Positions 9,341 to 18,285 are shown, counted from the stretch's first letter. The stretch is 64,000 bases of DNA from Nocardioides sp. 503 (GCF_004522095.1 NZ_SPUI01000002.1:868001-932000); one strand, 5' to 3'. Numbers and translations: made by a program. Notes: generated by a model from the sequence alone, not told the origin.

Positions 9341-10624
9341 GTGAGCGCCACCCCCGCGACGAAGTCCGTCCTCGCCGTGTGGCTCGTGGCTCTGCTGACC
9401 TACATGGTGGCGGTCTTCCACCGGTCCTCGCTGGCGGTGGCCGGGTTGCAGGCCTCCGACCGCTTCGGCATCTCGGCCGCACAGCTGGCGACGTTCACGA
9501 TGCTCCAGCTGCTGGTCTACGCCGGGATGCAGATCCCGGTCGGCCTGTTGGTCGACCGGTTCGGCTCGCGCAGTGTCATGCTCGCCGGCACGGTCCTGCT
9601 GGTCGTCGCCCAGGCGACGTTCGCCCTCGCCGAGACCTACCCCGTGGCCCTGGCCGCCCGCACCCTGGTCGGCGTCGGGGACGCGCTCACGTTCATCTGC
9701 GTCCTGCGGCTGGTCAGCCGGTGGTTCTCCCCGCTGCGGGTCCCGTTCGTGACCCAGGTGACCGGCACGCTGGGGCAGGTGGGCGCCGTGGGCGCCGCCG
9801 TCCCCATGACCTGGGCGCTGGGTCGCTGGGGCTGGACGACGGCCTACCTCGCAGCAGCCGCGCTCGGGCTGGTGCTCGCGGTCGCCACGCTGCTGGTCGT
9901 GCGCGACTCACCCGAGGACCGCAACCTGCGGGGTCCGCGGCTCTCGTTGTCCGCCGTGGGCGCGAGCCTGGCCGCCTCGTGGTCGCACCCGGGCACGAGG
10001 CTGGGCTTCTGGATGCACTTCACGACCCAGTTCAGCTCCACCGCGCTGTCGCTTCTGTGGGGCTACCCGTTCCTGGTGCGCGGCGAGGGTCGCTCGCCCC
10101 ACGAGGCCGGGCTGCTGCTGTCGCTGATGATCGTCGCGGTGATGGCGAGCGGCCCCGTGCTGGGCTGGCTGATCGGGCGGCACCCCTGGCACCGCTCCAG
10201 CCTCGTGCTCGGCATCGTCTGGTCGATCGTCGCGGTCTGGACGGTGGTGCTCCTCTGGCCGGGTCCGGCGCCGCTGGGGCTCCTGGTGGTCCTGGTCCTC
10301 GTCGTCGGCATCGGCGGCCCGGCCTCGATGATCGGCTTCGACCTGGGCCGCACCTCCAACCCGGTCGAGCGCCTGGCGAGCGCCAGCGGCATCATCAACC
10401 AGGCCGGCTTCACCGCCTCGCTGGTCCTGGTCGTGGCGATCGGGATCATCCTCGACTGGCGCACGCCCGGCGGCAGCACCGCCTACACACCCGGCGCCTT
10501 CCAGTGGGCCATGAGCGCCCAGTACGTCCTGTGGGCCCTGGGGCTCCTGCAGATCTGGCGCTACCGCCGCAGAGCCCGTGCGGTCATCGACCGCACCCAG
10601 CTCGAGGCGGGTGTCCTCGCATGA
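9341..10624 (+). CDS. Major facilitator superfamily transporter
   Basis: The 427-residue protein has about twelve hydrophobic segments in two halves. The loop after helix 2 carries a degenerate MFS signature (GLLVDRFGSRSVMLAG). Helix 4-5 has LAARTLVGVGDALTF and the second half FDLGRTSNPVERLASASG. The overall look is of the nitrate/sugar-phosphate/drug-type MFS groups, and the substrate cannot be assigned. The start is fixed by a leaderless -10 box. The downstream 98-residue gene overlaps its stop by ATGA, so the two are translated from one message. Confidence 0.9.
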   Translation: MSATPATKSVLAVWLVALLTYMVAVFHRSSLAVAGLQASDRFGISAAQLATFTMLQLLVYAGMQIPVGLLVDRFGSRSVMLAGTVLLVVAQATFALAETYPVALAARTLVGVGDALTFICVLRLVSRWFSPLRVPFVTQVTGTLGQVGAVGAAVPMTWALGRWGWTTAYLAAAALGLVLAVATLLVVRDSPEDRNLRGPRLSLSAVGASLAASWSHPGTRLGFWMHFTTQFSSTALSLLWGYPFLVRGEGRSPHEAGLLLSLMIVAVMASGPVLGWLIGRHPWHRSSLVLGIVWSIVAVWTVVLLWPGPAPLGLLVVLVLVVGIGGPASMIGFDLGRTSNPVERLASASGIINQAGFTASLVLVVAIGIILDWRTPGGSTAYTPGAFQWAMSAQYVLWALGLLQIWRYRRRARAVIDRTQLEAGVLA

Positions 10625-10917
10625 GCAGCGACGGCCCCGAGCTCACCGAGGACGGCCACCACGTCGTCATCGACGGCCGCAAGTGGCGCGCCACCGACCC
10701 CCTCATCCCCGACGAGCGGCGCTCGGAGCTGCAGCGGGTCCTGATGGCCTGGCGCCGCGACGTGCGCCGCACCAAGGGCACCGACGAGGAGCCCACCTCC
10801 CGGGCCGGCGTGCAGGCCGCCAAGGTCGCGCTCGGCGAGCGCGGCACGCCGTGGTGGGAGCAGACCGAGGCCGAGCGCCGTACCCGCTGGGAGGCCGAGG
10901 TCCCGACGCCGTCCTGA
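10621..10917 (+). CDS. Small conserved actinobacterial protein of unknown function
   Basis: The ATG overlaps the TGA of the MFS gene (ATGA), indicating translational coupling. The 98-residue product is charged and soluble, with GHHVVIDGRKWRATDPLIPD at the N terminus and a helical Arg-rich second half. I recognise this as a small family common in actinobacteria and sometimes mislabelled as a Tol biopolymer transporter. It has no membrane segment, so that label is not credible. It may be an accessory of the permease, but nothing in the sequence shows how. Confidence 0.75.
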   Translation: MSSDGPELTEDGHHVVIDGRKWRATDPLIPDERRSELQRVLMAWRRDVRRTKGTDEEPTSRAGVQAAKVALGERGTPWWEQTEAERRTRWEAEVPTPS

Positions 10918-10933
10918 GGTGGCCCGCGCTCAG
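10914..10933. terminator. Weak stop-codon hairpin between convergent genes
   Basis: CTGAG at 10914-10918 and CTCAG at 10929-10933 can pair, each containing the stop codon of one of the two convergent genes. The stem is only 5 base pairs, so this is weaker than the similar structures further right. Confidence 0.25.
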
Positions 10934-13467
10934 CGTGGGACGACCGAGAAGAGGACCTCGCGCTTCACCAGCACCCAGGCCAGCGCGATCTCGACGACGT
11001 GGACGAGGATCCCCTGCCACGCGCTGCTGCGGTCCAGCCCCGGCAGGTTGTCCACGGCGAGCACGAAGAAGACGTGCATGACGAACACGTAGAGCGAGGC
11101 CTGACCCAAGGGCACGAGCACGCGCCCCACCGCGGCGTTGACCGGGTGCCAGAACGCCGTCAGGAAGGCGAACACCACGACGATCACGAGCGCCAGGTCC
11201 GCCAGGCGCCCGGCCTGCAGGAAGACCCGGACGTAGTGCTCGTCGTAGAGGCGCGGGTACAGGTCGCTCGGCCATGGGCCGCTCGGGAGATGGCCGGCGT
11301 GAGCCGCCCACAGCCAGCCGAGCGCGAGGGCGTAGCCGACGACCAGCACCGTGCAGACGATCGCGCCGGGCCGGCTCGACAGCACCTGGATCACCCGCTG
11401 GCGGTGGTAGCCGAGCACCATGCCGGTGACGAAGACGACCTGCCACGTCAGCAGGGGGAAGACGTCGTCGAACTGTGAAGGCAGGACGTGCCCGCCGTTC
11501 ACCGCGCCGTAGGCGTAGGCCGCCCACGACACCGCCAGGGCCAGCCACCAGAGCCCGCGTCGGACCAGGAGCAGGAGCGCGGGGGCCAGCGCGATCAGGA
11601 CGACGAAGAGGCCCAGCACGTTGAGCACCCAGGGGCCCATCCGCAGGGTCAGGAGCTCGCGGACGGCGTACCAGGGCGGGGGGTAGTCGAAGAGGCGCGG
11701 CGCGTTGACGTAGAGGTCGTAGACCCGGCCGGCGGCCTCCGCGCCGCCGGCGCCGGTGCCGCGGTCGGTGAAGGTGGTGACGCCGCGCGCGTCGATGCCG
11801 GGCACCAGCCCCAGCAGGTAGACGAGCAGCACCACGGCGAGTGCGGTCACGTAGAGGGTGCGGGCGCGGCGCCAGCGCAGCACGGAGGCCGCCCAGTCGC
11901 CCAGGCGCTCCGCCTGGCCGCGGTGCACCATGCCGAGCACGACCCCGGACAGCGCCACGAAGGCCTCGGCGCCGCTGACGGCGCCGAAGGCGTTCAGGGT
12001 GAACCACGACAGGGCACCCGCGACCTCGGTGTGGGTGACGATGACGGTGCAGATCAGGAACCCGCGGAAGAGGTCGACCCGGAGGTCGCGGGAGCCGGTG
12101 GCCTCGTCCGGGTACCGCCAGCCCGGTCGCAGGCGGGCGGCGACCCCGCTGAGCAGGAAGATGAGGGCGAGGACCCCGACCCCTCCGGCGATCCAGTCCA
12201 TGGACCTGGTCAGGTCCGACGCCGAGGGCATCCGGCCCTGGGCGGTGGCCTCGTTGGCCTGCTGCTGGTCGAGCACGTCGGTCACGGGCCCCAGGTCGAT
12301 CCCTGCCGTGGCGAGGTCGCGCCGCAGGGCGGAGGCCAGGTCGTCGGTGCGGGTGGCTCCCCACTCCACCTCGAGACCCTCCGCCTCGGCCTCGGGGCGT
12401 GCGGTCTCGAGCCAACTGATCCCGGCCACGAGGGGGTGGTCGTCCAGGGCGGCGAATACCTGGCCCCACCACTCGGACTTGATGGCCTGCTCCGGGTCGC
12501 CGCCGCGGTCTCCGGCCGTCCAGAGTGCGGCGGTCTCGAGCAGCAGGGGGCGGTCGTCCGCCGCGGCGAACCGGTCGTAGAAGGGGGTACGCCGCCGCTC
12601 GTCCCCGTAGCCCCAGCTCTCGTCGAGCCGGGACCGGAGCTCGTCGCTGCGGGGGCGGGTGTTGATGCTGAACGCCGCGTCCTCCTGGTCCGGCCCGACC
12701 CCGTCGTTGTCGAAGCCGGGGGCGTCGTACTCGGCGCCGAAGTGGTAGAGCGTCAGCCCGACCCAGTCGACCGCGTCGTCGCCGGGGAAGTAGGGACCGT
12801 AGGGGTCGTCCGCGGCGTCGACGTCGCCGTCGTCGTCGGTGTCGAGCGCGCCGGACTGGCCGTCGGGGTCCTGGTCGACGGCGCCGAAGGCGGTGCCGAA
12901 GGGATAGCCGGAGCCGTAGACCGGCGCCCACACCATCGCGGCGTGCTCGGTGGCGGCGTGCACCGTGTCGGCGACGACCCGGAAGGCGGCGACGTAGGGG
13001 AGCGGCTGCTGACCCCACGACACCCAGGAGCCGTTCATCTCCGGCGCGAACCGCACGAGGAAGTAGCTGTCGAGCCGCACGTGCAGCTCCGCCAGGACCT
13101 CGGCCAGGTCGGTCGCATCCGTCCTGGTCAGCTCGGTCAGCGGGACCTGGGGCTCCAGCGACACCACAGCAACGGCACCCTGGGTCGCGCTCTGCTCGGC
13201 GAACTGCTCCAGGTACGTCGTGCTCTCCTCGGTGAGCGGGTAGTCGACGTGCTGGGCGTAGAGCGACGGCGTCTCGCCCAGGCGACCTGCGTAGTCGGCC
13301 GGCAGGTCGTCCTCCCAGTCCAGGCCGGGACCGAACCACGGCTGGCCGGGAGAGGGCAGCGCCAGGACGGGATCGGTCTCGTCAGCGGTCGCAGCCGGCC
13401 CGGTCAGCGACACCAGCAGCAGCGCGAGGACGAGGCCGACGGTCAGGCGGACGAGCCGCGCAGGCAC
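10930..13467 (-). CDS. Secreted GH26-like domain fused to an OpgC-like membrane acyltransferase
   Basis: The 845-residue protein starts with a signal peptide (to about residue 28). Residues 40-370 resemble a clan GH-A glycoside hydrolase of the GH26 type, with RFAPEMNGSW (Glu143 at the acid/base position) and LLLETAALW (Glu311, candidate nucleophile). An Asp-rich insert near 209-220 (DTDDDGDVDAAD) looks like a calcium-binding loop. From about residue 425 there are ten or so membrane segments with DLFRGFLICTVIVTHTE and SGAEAFVALSGVVLG, typical of OpgC/acyltransferase-3 proteins. A role in trimming and acylating an exported polysaccharide is inferred. The GTG start lies inside the RsbW-like gene (25-base overlap), which places it last in the glycosyltransferase operon. 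Confidence 0.8.
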   Translation of the reverse strand: MPARLVRLTVGLVLALLLVSLTGPAATADETDPVLALPSPGQPWFGPGLDWEDDLPADYAGRLGETPSLYAQHVDYPLTEESTTYLEQFAEQSATQGAVAVVSLEPQVPLTELTRTDATDLAEVLAELHVRLDSYFLVRFAPEMNGSWVSWGQQPLPYVAAFRVVADTVHAATEHAAMVWAPVYGSGYPFGTAFGAVDQDPDGQSGALDTDDDGDVDAADDPYGPYFPGDDAVDWVGLTLYHFGAEYDAPGFDNDGVGPDQEDAAFSINTRPRSDELRSRLDESWGYGDERRRTPFYDRFAAADDRPLLLETAALWTAGDRGGDPEQAIKSEWWGQVFAALDDHPLVAGISWLETARPEAEAEGLEVEWGATRTDDLASALRRDLATAGIDLGPVTDVLDQQQANEATAQGRMPSASDLTRSMDWIAGGVGVLALIFLLSGVAARLRPGWRYPDEATGSRDLRVDLFRGFLICTVIVTHTEVAGALSWFTLNAFGAVSGAEAFVALSGVVLGMVHRGQAERLGDWAASVLRWRRARTLYVTALAVVLLVYLLGLVPGIDARGVTTFTDRGTGAGGAEAAGRVYDLYVNAPRLFDYPPPWYAVRELLTLRMGPWVLNVLGLFVVLIALAPALLLLVRRGLWWLALAVSWAAYAYGAVNGGHVLPSQFDDVFPLLTWQVVFVTGMVLGYHRQRVIQVLSSRPGAIVCTVLVVGYALALGWLWAAHAGHLPSGPWPSDLYPRLYDEHYVRVFLQAGRLADLALVIVVVFAFLTAFWHPVNAAVGRVLVPLGQASLYVFVMHVFFVLAVDNLPGLDRSSAWQGILVHVVEIALAWVLVKREVLFSVVPR

Positions 13468-13904
13468 AGCAGGTCCCAGAGGTTCCGGTCCCCGACCCGG
13501 TGGTAGCCGAGGTCGTCGAGTGCGGCGGTCGCCAACGCCAGGCCACGGCCGGACTCGGCGAGCTCGTCTGGCATGACGGCGCCGCTCAGGTCGAGCCCCA
13601 CGGGGAGCCCGTTGTCGGCGAGCCGGGCGACCAACCGGTCCTCGGTCGCCGCGAGCGCGATCTGGAAGCGGCGCGTGGAGGGATGGGTCTCCTCGGCGGC
13701 GTAGGCGTGCTCCACGATGTTGCCCAGGATCTCGATCACCGACATCTCGAACCGGGCGCGGTCGCGCTCACCGATGTCGGGATGGGTCGTCCAGAGGTGC
13801 TCGATCATCCCGTGGACCAGGTCCATGATCTCGGGGGTCGCCGGGGCGGAGAGCTCGAGGCGACCGACGAGCGCGTCCGCCGCGGGCTGCTGGTCGTCAG
13901 TCAT
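13443..13904 (-). CDS. RsbW-like anti-sigma/serine kinase (HATPase_c)
   Basis: The 153-residue protein is a single GHKL ATPase domain. It shows the N-box with EILGNIVEHAY near residue 60, the G1 box LADNGLPVGLDL, and the G2 box ESGRGLAL. This is the layout of RsbW/SpoIIAB-type kinases, which phosphorylate a STAS antagonist and hold a target protein. The ATG at 13904 overlaps the STAS gene by 8 bases, so its likely partner is encoded next door. The upstream in-frame start at 13934 is rejected because it lies deeper inside the STAS gene. No sigma factor gene is nearby, so the target may be something other than a sigma factor. Confidence 0.88.
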   Translation of the reverse strand: MTDDQQPAADALVGRLELSAPATPEIMDLVHGMIEHLWTTHPDIGERDRARFEMSVIEILGNIVEHAYAAEETHPSTRRFQIALAATEDRLVARLADNGLPVGLDLSGAVMPDELAESGRGLALATAALDDLGYHRVGDRNLWDLLCLRGSSA

Positions 13905-14232
13905 CGAACGCGCTGTCCACGGAGTCGCGGGCACGGAGCACCCGGTCGAGGTTGGTGAGCTCGAAGACCGTCATCACCGCGGGCGAGACCCGGGCGATGC
14001 GCAGGTCGCCACCCGACTGGCGCGCCGACTTCAGTCCTCCGATGAGGGCGCCGAGGCCCGACGAGTCCAGGAAGGTCGTCTCGCCCAGGTCGACCACGAT
14101 GCGGTGCGTGCCGCCGGCGACCAGCTCGGAGAGGATCTCCTTGAGCCGCCGGGCCGACACCATGTTGAGTCGGCCCTGCGGGGTGACGACACCGATGCCG
14201 TCGTCCCGGGTCTCGACCGCGAACTCGATCAT
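13897..14232 (-). CDS. STAS-domain anti-sigma factor antagonist
   Basis: The 111-residue protein is a stand-alone STAS domain of the RsbV/SpoIIAA type. It has the phosphorylatable serine loop DLGETTFLDSSGLGALIG near residues 49-66, where the second Ser is the usual phosphate acceptor. Its ATG overlaps the glycosyltransferase stop (ATGA). In partner switching it would be phosphorylated by the adjacent RsbW-like kinase and dephosphorylated by the GAF-SpoIIE phosphatase at the start of the operon. Confidence 0.93.
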   Translation of the reverse strand: MIEFAVETRDDGIGVVTPQGRLNMVSARRLKEILSELVAGGTHRIVVDLGETTFLDSSGLGALIGGLKSARQSGGDLRIARVSPAVMTVFELTNLDRVLRARDSVDSAFDD

Positions 14233-16223
14233 GCTGCTCCTTCGTGGGGTTCTCCGGCGGCGCCCTCGGGCACCTCGGACGGGGTGGGCTCGAACCCGCG
14301 GTAGCGGGCTGCCTGGATGATGACGGAGAAGACGGCCAGGTCGAAGATCACCCAGACGACGTTGAACACGGTGCCGAAGACGGGCGCCTGGCCCACCGCG
14401 ACCCGCACGATGCCGACCAGGGCCGCCACGGCCAGCAGCGCCATGGCCCAGAGCTGCGGACGGACCAGGTCCCAACGGGTCCGGCCGCCCTCGGCGGACT
14501 TGGTCTTGGGCGTGACGGCGAAGTCGAGGCTGCGGCCCAGGAACACGTTGCCGAACGCGGTCGTGAACGACTTGATCCAGACCGGGAACAGGGCGAGCGA
14601 GTACTGCTGCCCCCGCCAGGTCGGCCGGCCTGCTGCGACCACGATGAACAGCAGCTGGTTGACGACCAGGAACGGCACCAGCCGTGCGAAGAAGTCGGTG
14701 CTCAGGGCCTGGACGGGCAGCACCCCGAACGTGAGGTAGATGATCGGGGCGGCGATGTAGACCAGGGCGGCGAAGCCCGACATGTAGCTCCACATCGTCG
14801 CGAAGTACATGAGTCGTTGGGCGAGGGTGAGCCCCTTCTGCACGAGGGGGTTCTCCCGGAACATGACCTGCACCGTGCCCTGGGCCCAGCGCAGGCGCTG
14901 GGTCAGCATCGTCGCCAGGTCCTCCGGTGCCAGGCCGTCGGCCAGGGTCTCGTCGTGGTACGCCGAGCGCCAGCCCAGGGCGTGCAGACGCATGCAGGTG
15001 GCCATGTCCTCGGTCACCGAGATGGTGGCCAGCGGCATCACCGCCTGCGCCTCGCCCCCGCGGTCGACGTCGACGGCGTTGACGAGGGCCTGCACGGTCT
15101 CGACCGCTCCGAGCGGTGACCAGTCGCGGTGAGCCAGCTGCTGCAGCACGTCCTCGTCGACGGTCCCGAGGGCCACGTCGGGGTCGTCGGCGATGCCCTC
15201 GAGCTCGGCGATGGCCGCGAGGTCGGACTGGAGGGCCGTCAGGTCGGCGGTCACCAGCTCTCGGCGGATCTCCGCGACCCGACGCTGGAAGGCGTAGGTG
15301 ACGTCGAAGAGCGGCTCGCCCTGCCCCAGGGCGCGCCGCGCCTGCCGGATCTCCGCGAGGATCCGGTCCAGGGCGCCGCGCACCTCCTGCTGGTCGGGGG
15401 CCAGGTCGCGCCGGGCGGAGCGCAGCACGGCACGCGCGGCACGCAGCGCACGGTGCACGCCGACCTCCACCTCGCCGACGTAGCGCGAGACGCCGAGCTG
15501 CATGAGGGCCTCACGCCGGATCACCGCATTGGAGCCGCAGAAGAAGGCGGCGTTCCAGCCGTCCTTGCCCTGCTGGATGGGGCCGTAGAACAGCGGCGCC
15601 TGGCTGCCCAGCGGGTCGCTCTCGGGGACGTTCTCGAAGAACTGCGGCGTCTGGACGATGGCCATCTTCTCGTCGTTGAAGTAGCCCAGGGTCTTGTCCA
15701 GGATGTCCGGGTGCGGCACCTGGTCGGCGTCGAGGATGAGGAAGAACTCGCCCTCCGTGGAGAGGAGGGCGTTGTTGAGGTTGCCGGCCTTCGCGTGGCG
15801 TGGCATCCCGGCCCAGTCCGCGGAGCGGGTGATCCAGCGGATGCCCTCGGCCTCGGCCGCCTCACGCATGTCGGGGCGGTTGCCGTCGTCGAGCACCCAC
15901 GTCTCGTGCGGGTAGCGGATCGCCTTGGCGGCGCGCGCGGTGCGCATCACCAGCTCGATCGGCTCGTTGTACGTCGCGATGAAGACGTCGACGGTGAGGT
16001 CGGGGTCCGGCGCGGGCGCCGCGCCCCGCTCCTTGAGCCGCCACATGCCCAGGCCGAACAGCAACGAGTCGACCAGGCTGTAGGTCTCCGCGAGGACCAG
16101 GGGCACCGCGACCCACCACGCGACCCAGTTGACCGAGAACAGCCAGCGCCAGATCACGTAGTTGAGCCCGAGGACGGCGGTCAGGAGGACGATCGCCCGG
16201 ATCGCCAGCAACCGCCTGCTCAC
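14229..16223 (-). CDS. Cellulose synthase-like family 2 glycosyltransferase with a long helical insert
   Basis: The 664-residue membrane protein has two N-terminal membrane segments and then a GT2 processive domain. The domain shows DDGN at 112-115, the DAD metal-binding motif at 165-167, TED at 404-406 and QRLRW at 442-446. A block of membrane segments follows from about 468. The set of motifs is that of BcsA-type synthases, which polymerise UDP-sugars and extrude the chain. Two things are odd. A charged helical insert of about 150 residues (247-395) separates the acceptor loop from TED, normally about 15 residues away. There is also no C-terminal PilZ domain for c-di-GMP. The GTG start overlaps the phosphatase stop (GTGA), and AGGAGG precedes it. 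Confidence 0.9.
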   Translation of the reverse strand: MSRRLLAIRAIVLLTAVLGLNYVIWRWLFSVNWVAWWVAVPLVLAETYSLVDSLLFGLGMWRLKERGAAPAPDPDLTVDVFIATYNEPIELVMRTARAAKAIRYPHETWVLDDGNRPDMREAAEAEGIRWITRSADWAGMPRHAKAGNLNNALLSTEGEFFLILDADQVPHPDILDKTLGYFNDEKMAIVQTPQFFENVPESDPLGSQAPLFYGPIQQGKDGWNAAFFCGSNAVIRREALMQLGVSRYVGEVEVGVHRALRAARAVLRSARRDLAPDQQEVRGALDRILAEIRQARRALGQGEPLFDVTYAFQRRVAEIRRELVTADLTALQSDLAAIAELEGIADDPDVALGTVDEDVLQQLAHRDWSPLGAVETVQALVNAVDVDRGGEAQAVMPLATISVTEDMATCMRLHALGWRSAYHDETLADGLAPEDLATMLTQRLRWAQGTVQVMFRENPLVQKGLTLAQRLMYFATMWSYMSGFAALVYIAAPIIYLTFGVLPVQALSTDFFARLVPFLVVNQLLFIVVAAGRPTWRGQQYSLALFPVWIKSFTTAFGNVFLGRSLDFAVTPKTKSAEGGRTRWDLVRPQLWAMALLAVAALVGIVRVAVGQAPVFGTVFNVVWVIFDLAVFSVIIQAARYRGFEPTPSEVPEGAAGEPHEGAA

Positions 16224-17434
16224 GAGGACGCCTCCTGGGGGAGATGGCGGAAGACCGCGACGGCGGTGACGTCGTCCAGCGCGGTGAGCTCCTGCACCAG
16301 CCCCGCGATGGAGGCCAGCAGGCTGTCGACGTCCGACGCGGCGCGCATGAGGTCGCCGATGGGCACCCACCACGAGATCTCGTCGTCGACCAGGTCCAGC
16401 AGTCCGTCGCTGAAAACCAGCATCCGGCTGCCCGGCTCGAGCGTGCTCTCGTGCTCGGTCCAGTGGTCGTCGGGGAGCACCCCCAGGGGCCGGTCCTGCC
16501 CGGCGAGGCGCCTCACCTCGCCGGTCGGGCTCATCACGAGGCACAGGCCGGATCCGGCGTCGACGTACCGGGCGTAGCCGTCGTCGAGGTCGATGGCCGC
16601 CTCGAACAGGGTCACGAAGCTCTCAGCCTGCTCCAGGTCGGTGAGCATGCTCCGGGCGACCTGGGTCACGGTGATCCCCAGGTCGACGCCTGCCGTGACC
16701 GCGGCATGGGTGCCCCGGACGGCGGCGCGGACGCCCGCACCGACCAGGGCGGCCCCGGTGCCCTTGCCCATGACGTCGCCCAGCCCGACGTGGATCACGC
16801 CGCTCGAGGTGCCGTAGTCGTAGAAGTCGCCGCCGACCGCCAGGGCGGGCAGGCACACCCCGTTGACCTCCCAGTCGCCGATGCGCACCGCCTTGGCCGG
16901 CAGCAGGGAGGCCTGCACCCTCCCGGCCTGCGACATCTCGGTCGAGGCGACGAGCTCCTGCTGGGCCCAGGCGGCCATGTCGCCGAACGCACCGAGCAGC
17001 TCGCCCTCCAGCTCGCGAGGCTCGGCGTCGTAGAGGCAGAACGTCCCGACCACGTTGCCCAGCGCGTCGCGCAGCGGGTGGCCGGCGTAGAACCGGACGA
17101 CCCCGGCCTGGACCGCCGGCAGGTCGCTGAACCGGTCGTCGACCTGGGCGTCCGGGACGACCACCAGGGCGTCGAGGTCCGTCGTCCGGTCGCAGAAGGT
17201 CTCGCCGCGTGGCGCCTCGGTCGCCTCGATGCCCTGCGAGCTCGGGAACCACGCGCGGTCGCCGTCGATGACGGTGATGGTGCTCATCGGCACGGCGAAG
17301 AGCAGCCGGGCCAGCCGGGTGATGCGGTCGAAGCGCTCGTGGCGGACGTGCTCGGAGAGCATGAGGCTCTCGACCGCGCGCTGCCGTCTCTCCTCGACGG
17401 CGGCGTCACGCACCGTCTCCACCTGAGGCGCCAT
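16220..17434 (-). CDS. GAF domain PP2C/SpoIIE-type serine phosphatase
   Basis: The 404-residue protein has an N-terminal GAF sensor domain (about 30-175; VPMSTITVIDGDRAWF, FYAGHPLRDALGNVVGTFCL). A C-terminal SpoIIE/RsbU PP2C domain follows, with GGDFYDY, GDVMGKGTGAAL and SDGLLDLVDD as metal-binding motifs. Such enzymes dephosphorylate STAS antagonists. It is the first gene of the operon, so it is the likely input of the partner-switch module. The ATG at 17434 is preferred because GGAAGGA precedes it, and the 54 extra residues of the longer reading have no domain character. Confidence 0.92.
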   Translation of the reverse strand: MAPQVETVRDAAVEERRQRAVESLMLSEHVRHERFDRITRLARLLFAVPMSTITVIDGDRAWFPSSQGIEATEAPRGETFCDRTTDLDALVVVPDAQVDDRFSDLPAVQAGVVRFYAGHPLRDALGNVVGTFCLYDAEPRELEGELLGAFGDMAAWAQQELVASTEMSQAGRVQASLLPAKAVRIGDWEVNGVCLPALAVGGDFYDYGTSSGVIHVGLGDVMGKGTGAALVGAGVRAAVRGTHAAVTAGVDLGITVTQVARSMLTDLEQAESFVTLFEAAIDLDDGYARYVDAGSGLCLVMSPTGEVRRLAGQDRPLGVLPDDHWTEHESTLEPGSRMLVFSDGLLDLVDDEISWWVPIGDLMRAASDVDSLLASIAGLVQELTALDDVTAVAVFRHLPQEASS

Positions 17435-17551
17435 GCTGCGTCCTTCCACCCTGCAGTTCGGCCCCCCAGATCTGCGGTGCCCAATCTTGGACGCCCGACC
17501 ACACCAGGACAACCCCGGGGCTCCCGATGTCTCGCGATTGCCCCGGTTCGC

Positions 17552-17557
17552 TAGATT
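17552..17557 (+). promoter_or_regulatory. Candidate -10 element for the response regulator
   Basis: TAGATT lies 26 bases before the ATG at 17584. AGGAGG at 17573-17578 follows it, so this gene appears to have a normal leader, unlike many neighbours. Confidence 0.4.
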
Positions 17558-17583
17558 GCTCCCCTCGGATGCAGGAGGTGTGG

Positions 17584-18285
17584 ATGACGCCGTCACATCG
17601 GGCGCTGGTGGTCGACGACGACCCCAACGTCCGCGACCTGCTCGAGCACGTGCTGGGCACCGCCGGCCTCGAGGTCTCCTCGGCCGAGACCGGCGAGGAG
17701 GCCCTCGCCACGGCGCGCGAGGTGCAACCCGACATCGTCACGCTCGATCTCTCGCTGCCCGACATGGACGGGACCGAGGTCTGTCGGCGCCTGCGGGAGT
17801 TCAGCAACGCCTACGTCGTCATGATCACGGGCCGCGACGCCGAGATCGACCGCCTCGTCGGTCTCGAGGTCGGCGCCGACGACTACATGGCCAAGCCGTT
17901 CTCCCCGCGTGAGGTGCTCGCGCGGGTCTCCGCGCTGCTCCGGCGCCCACGCCTGGAGCCGCTCCACGACGAACCGTCGGTGGTGACCGACGCGGGTGGC
18001 GGCCTGCTCATGGACTCCGCCAGCCACACGGCCAGCATGGCGGGTGAGCCGCTGCCCCTGACCCAGGCGGAGTTCGACCTCCTGGCCGCGCTCGCCTCCC
18101 AGCCGGGGCAGGTCCGGGACCGCGAGGCGATCGTGCGCGAGGTCTGGCAGGGCGACTTCATCGAGTCCGACTTCCTGGTGGACGTCCACGTCGCCAACAT
18201 CCGTCGCAAGCTGCGCCGTGCCGGGGCGGGGACGAGCCTGATCCGCACCGTCGGTGGCTCCGCCTACGTCTTCGACCCCGCCTAG
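17584..18285 (+). CDS. OmpR/PhoB-type response regulator
   Basis: The 233-residue protein has an N-terminal receiver domain with acidic pocket DDD at 11-13, phospho-acceptor Asp55 and the conserved Lys in MAKPF. A C-terminal winged helix of the OmpR type follows (recognition region FIESDFLVDVHVANIRRKL, closing TVGGSAYVFDP). No histidine kinase is adjacent. It is divergent from the phosphatase-glycosyltransferase operon, which makes it a candidate regulator of that operon. Start chosen from AGGAGG five bases upstream. Confidence 0.93.
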   Translation: MTPSHRALVVDDDPNVRDLLEHVLGTAGLEVSSAETGEEALATAREVQPDIVTLDLSLPDMDGTEVCRRLREFSNAYVVMITGRDAEIDRLVGLEVGADDYMAKPFSPREVLARVSALLRRPRLEPLHDEPSVVTDAGGGLLMDSASHTASMAGEPLPLTQAEFDLLAALASQPGQVRDREAIVREVWQGDFIESDFLVDVHVANIRRKLRRAGAGTSLIRTVGGSAYVFDPA

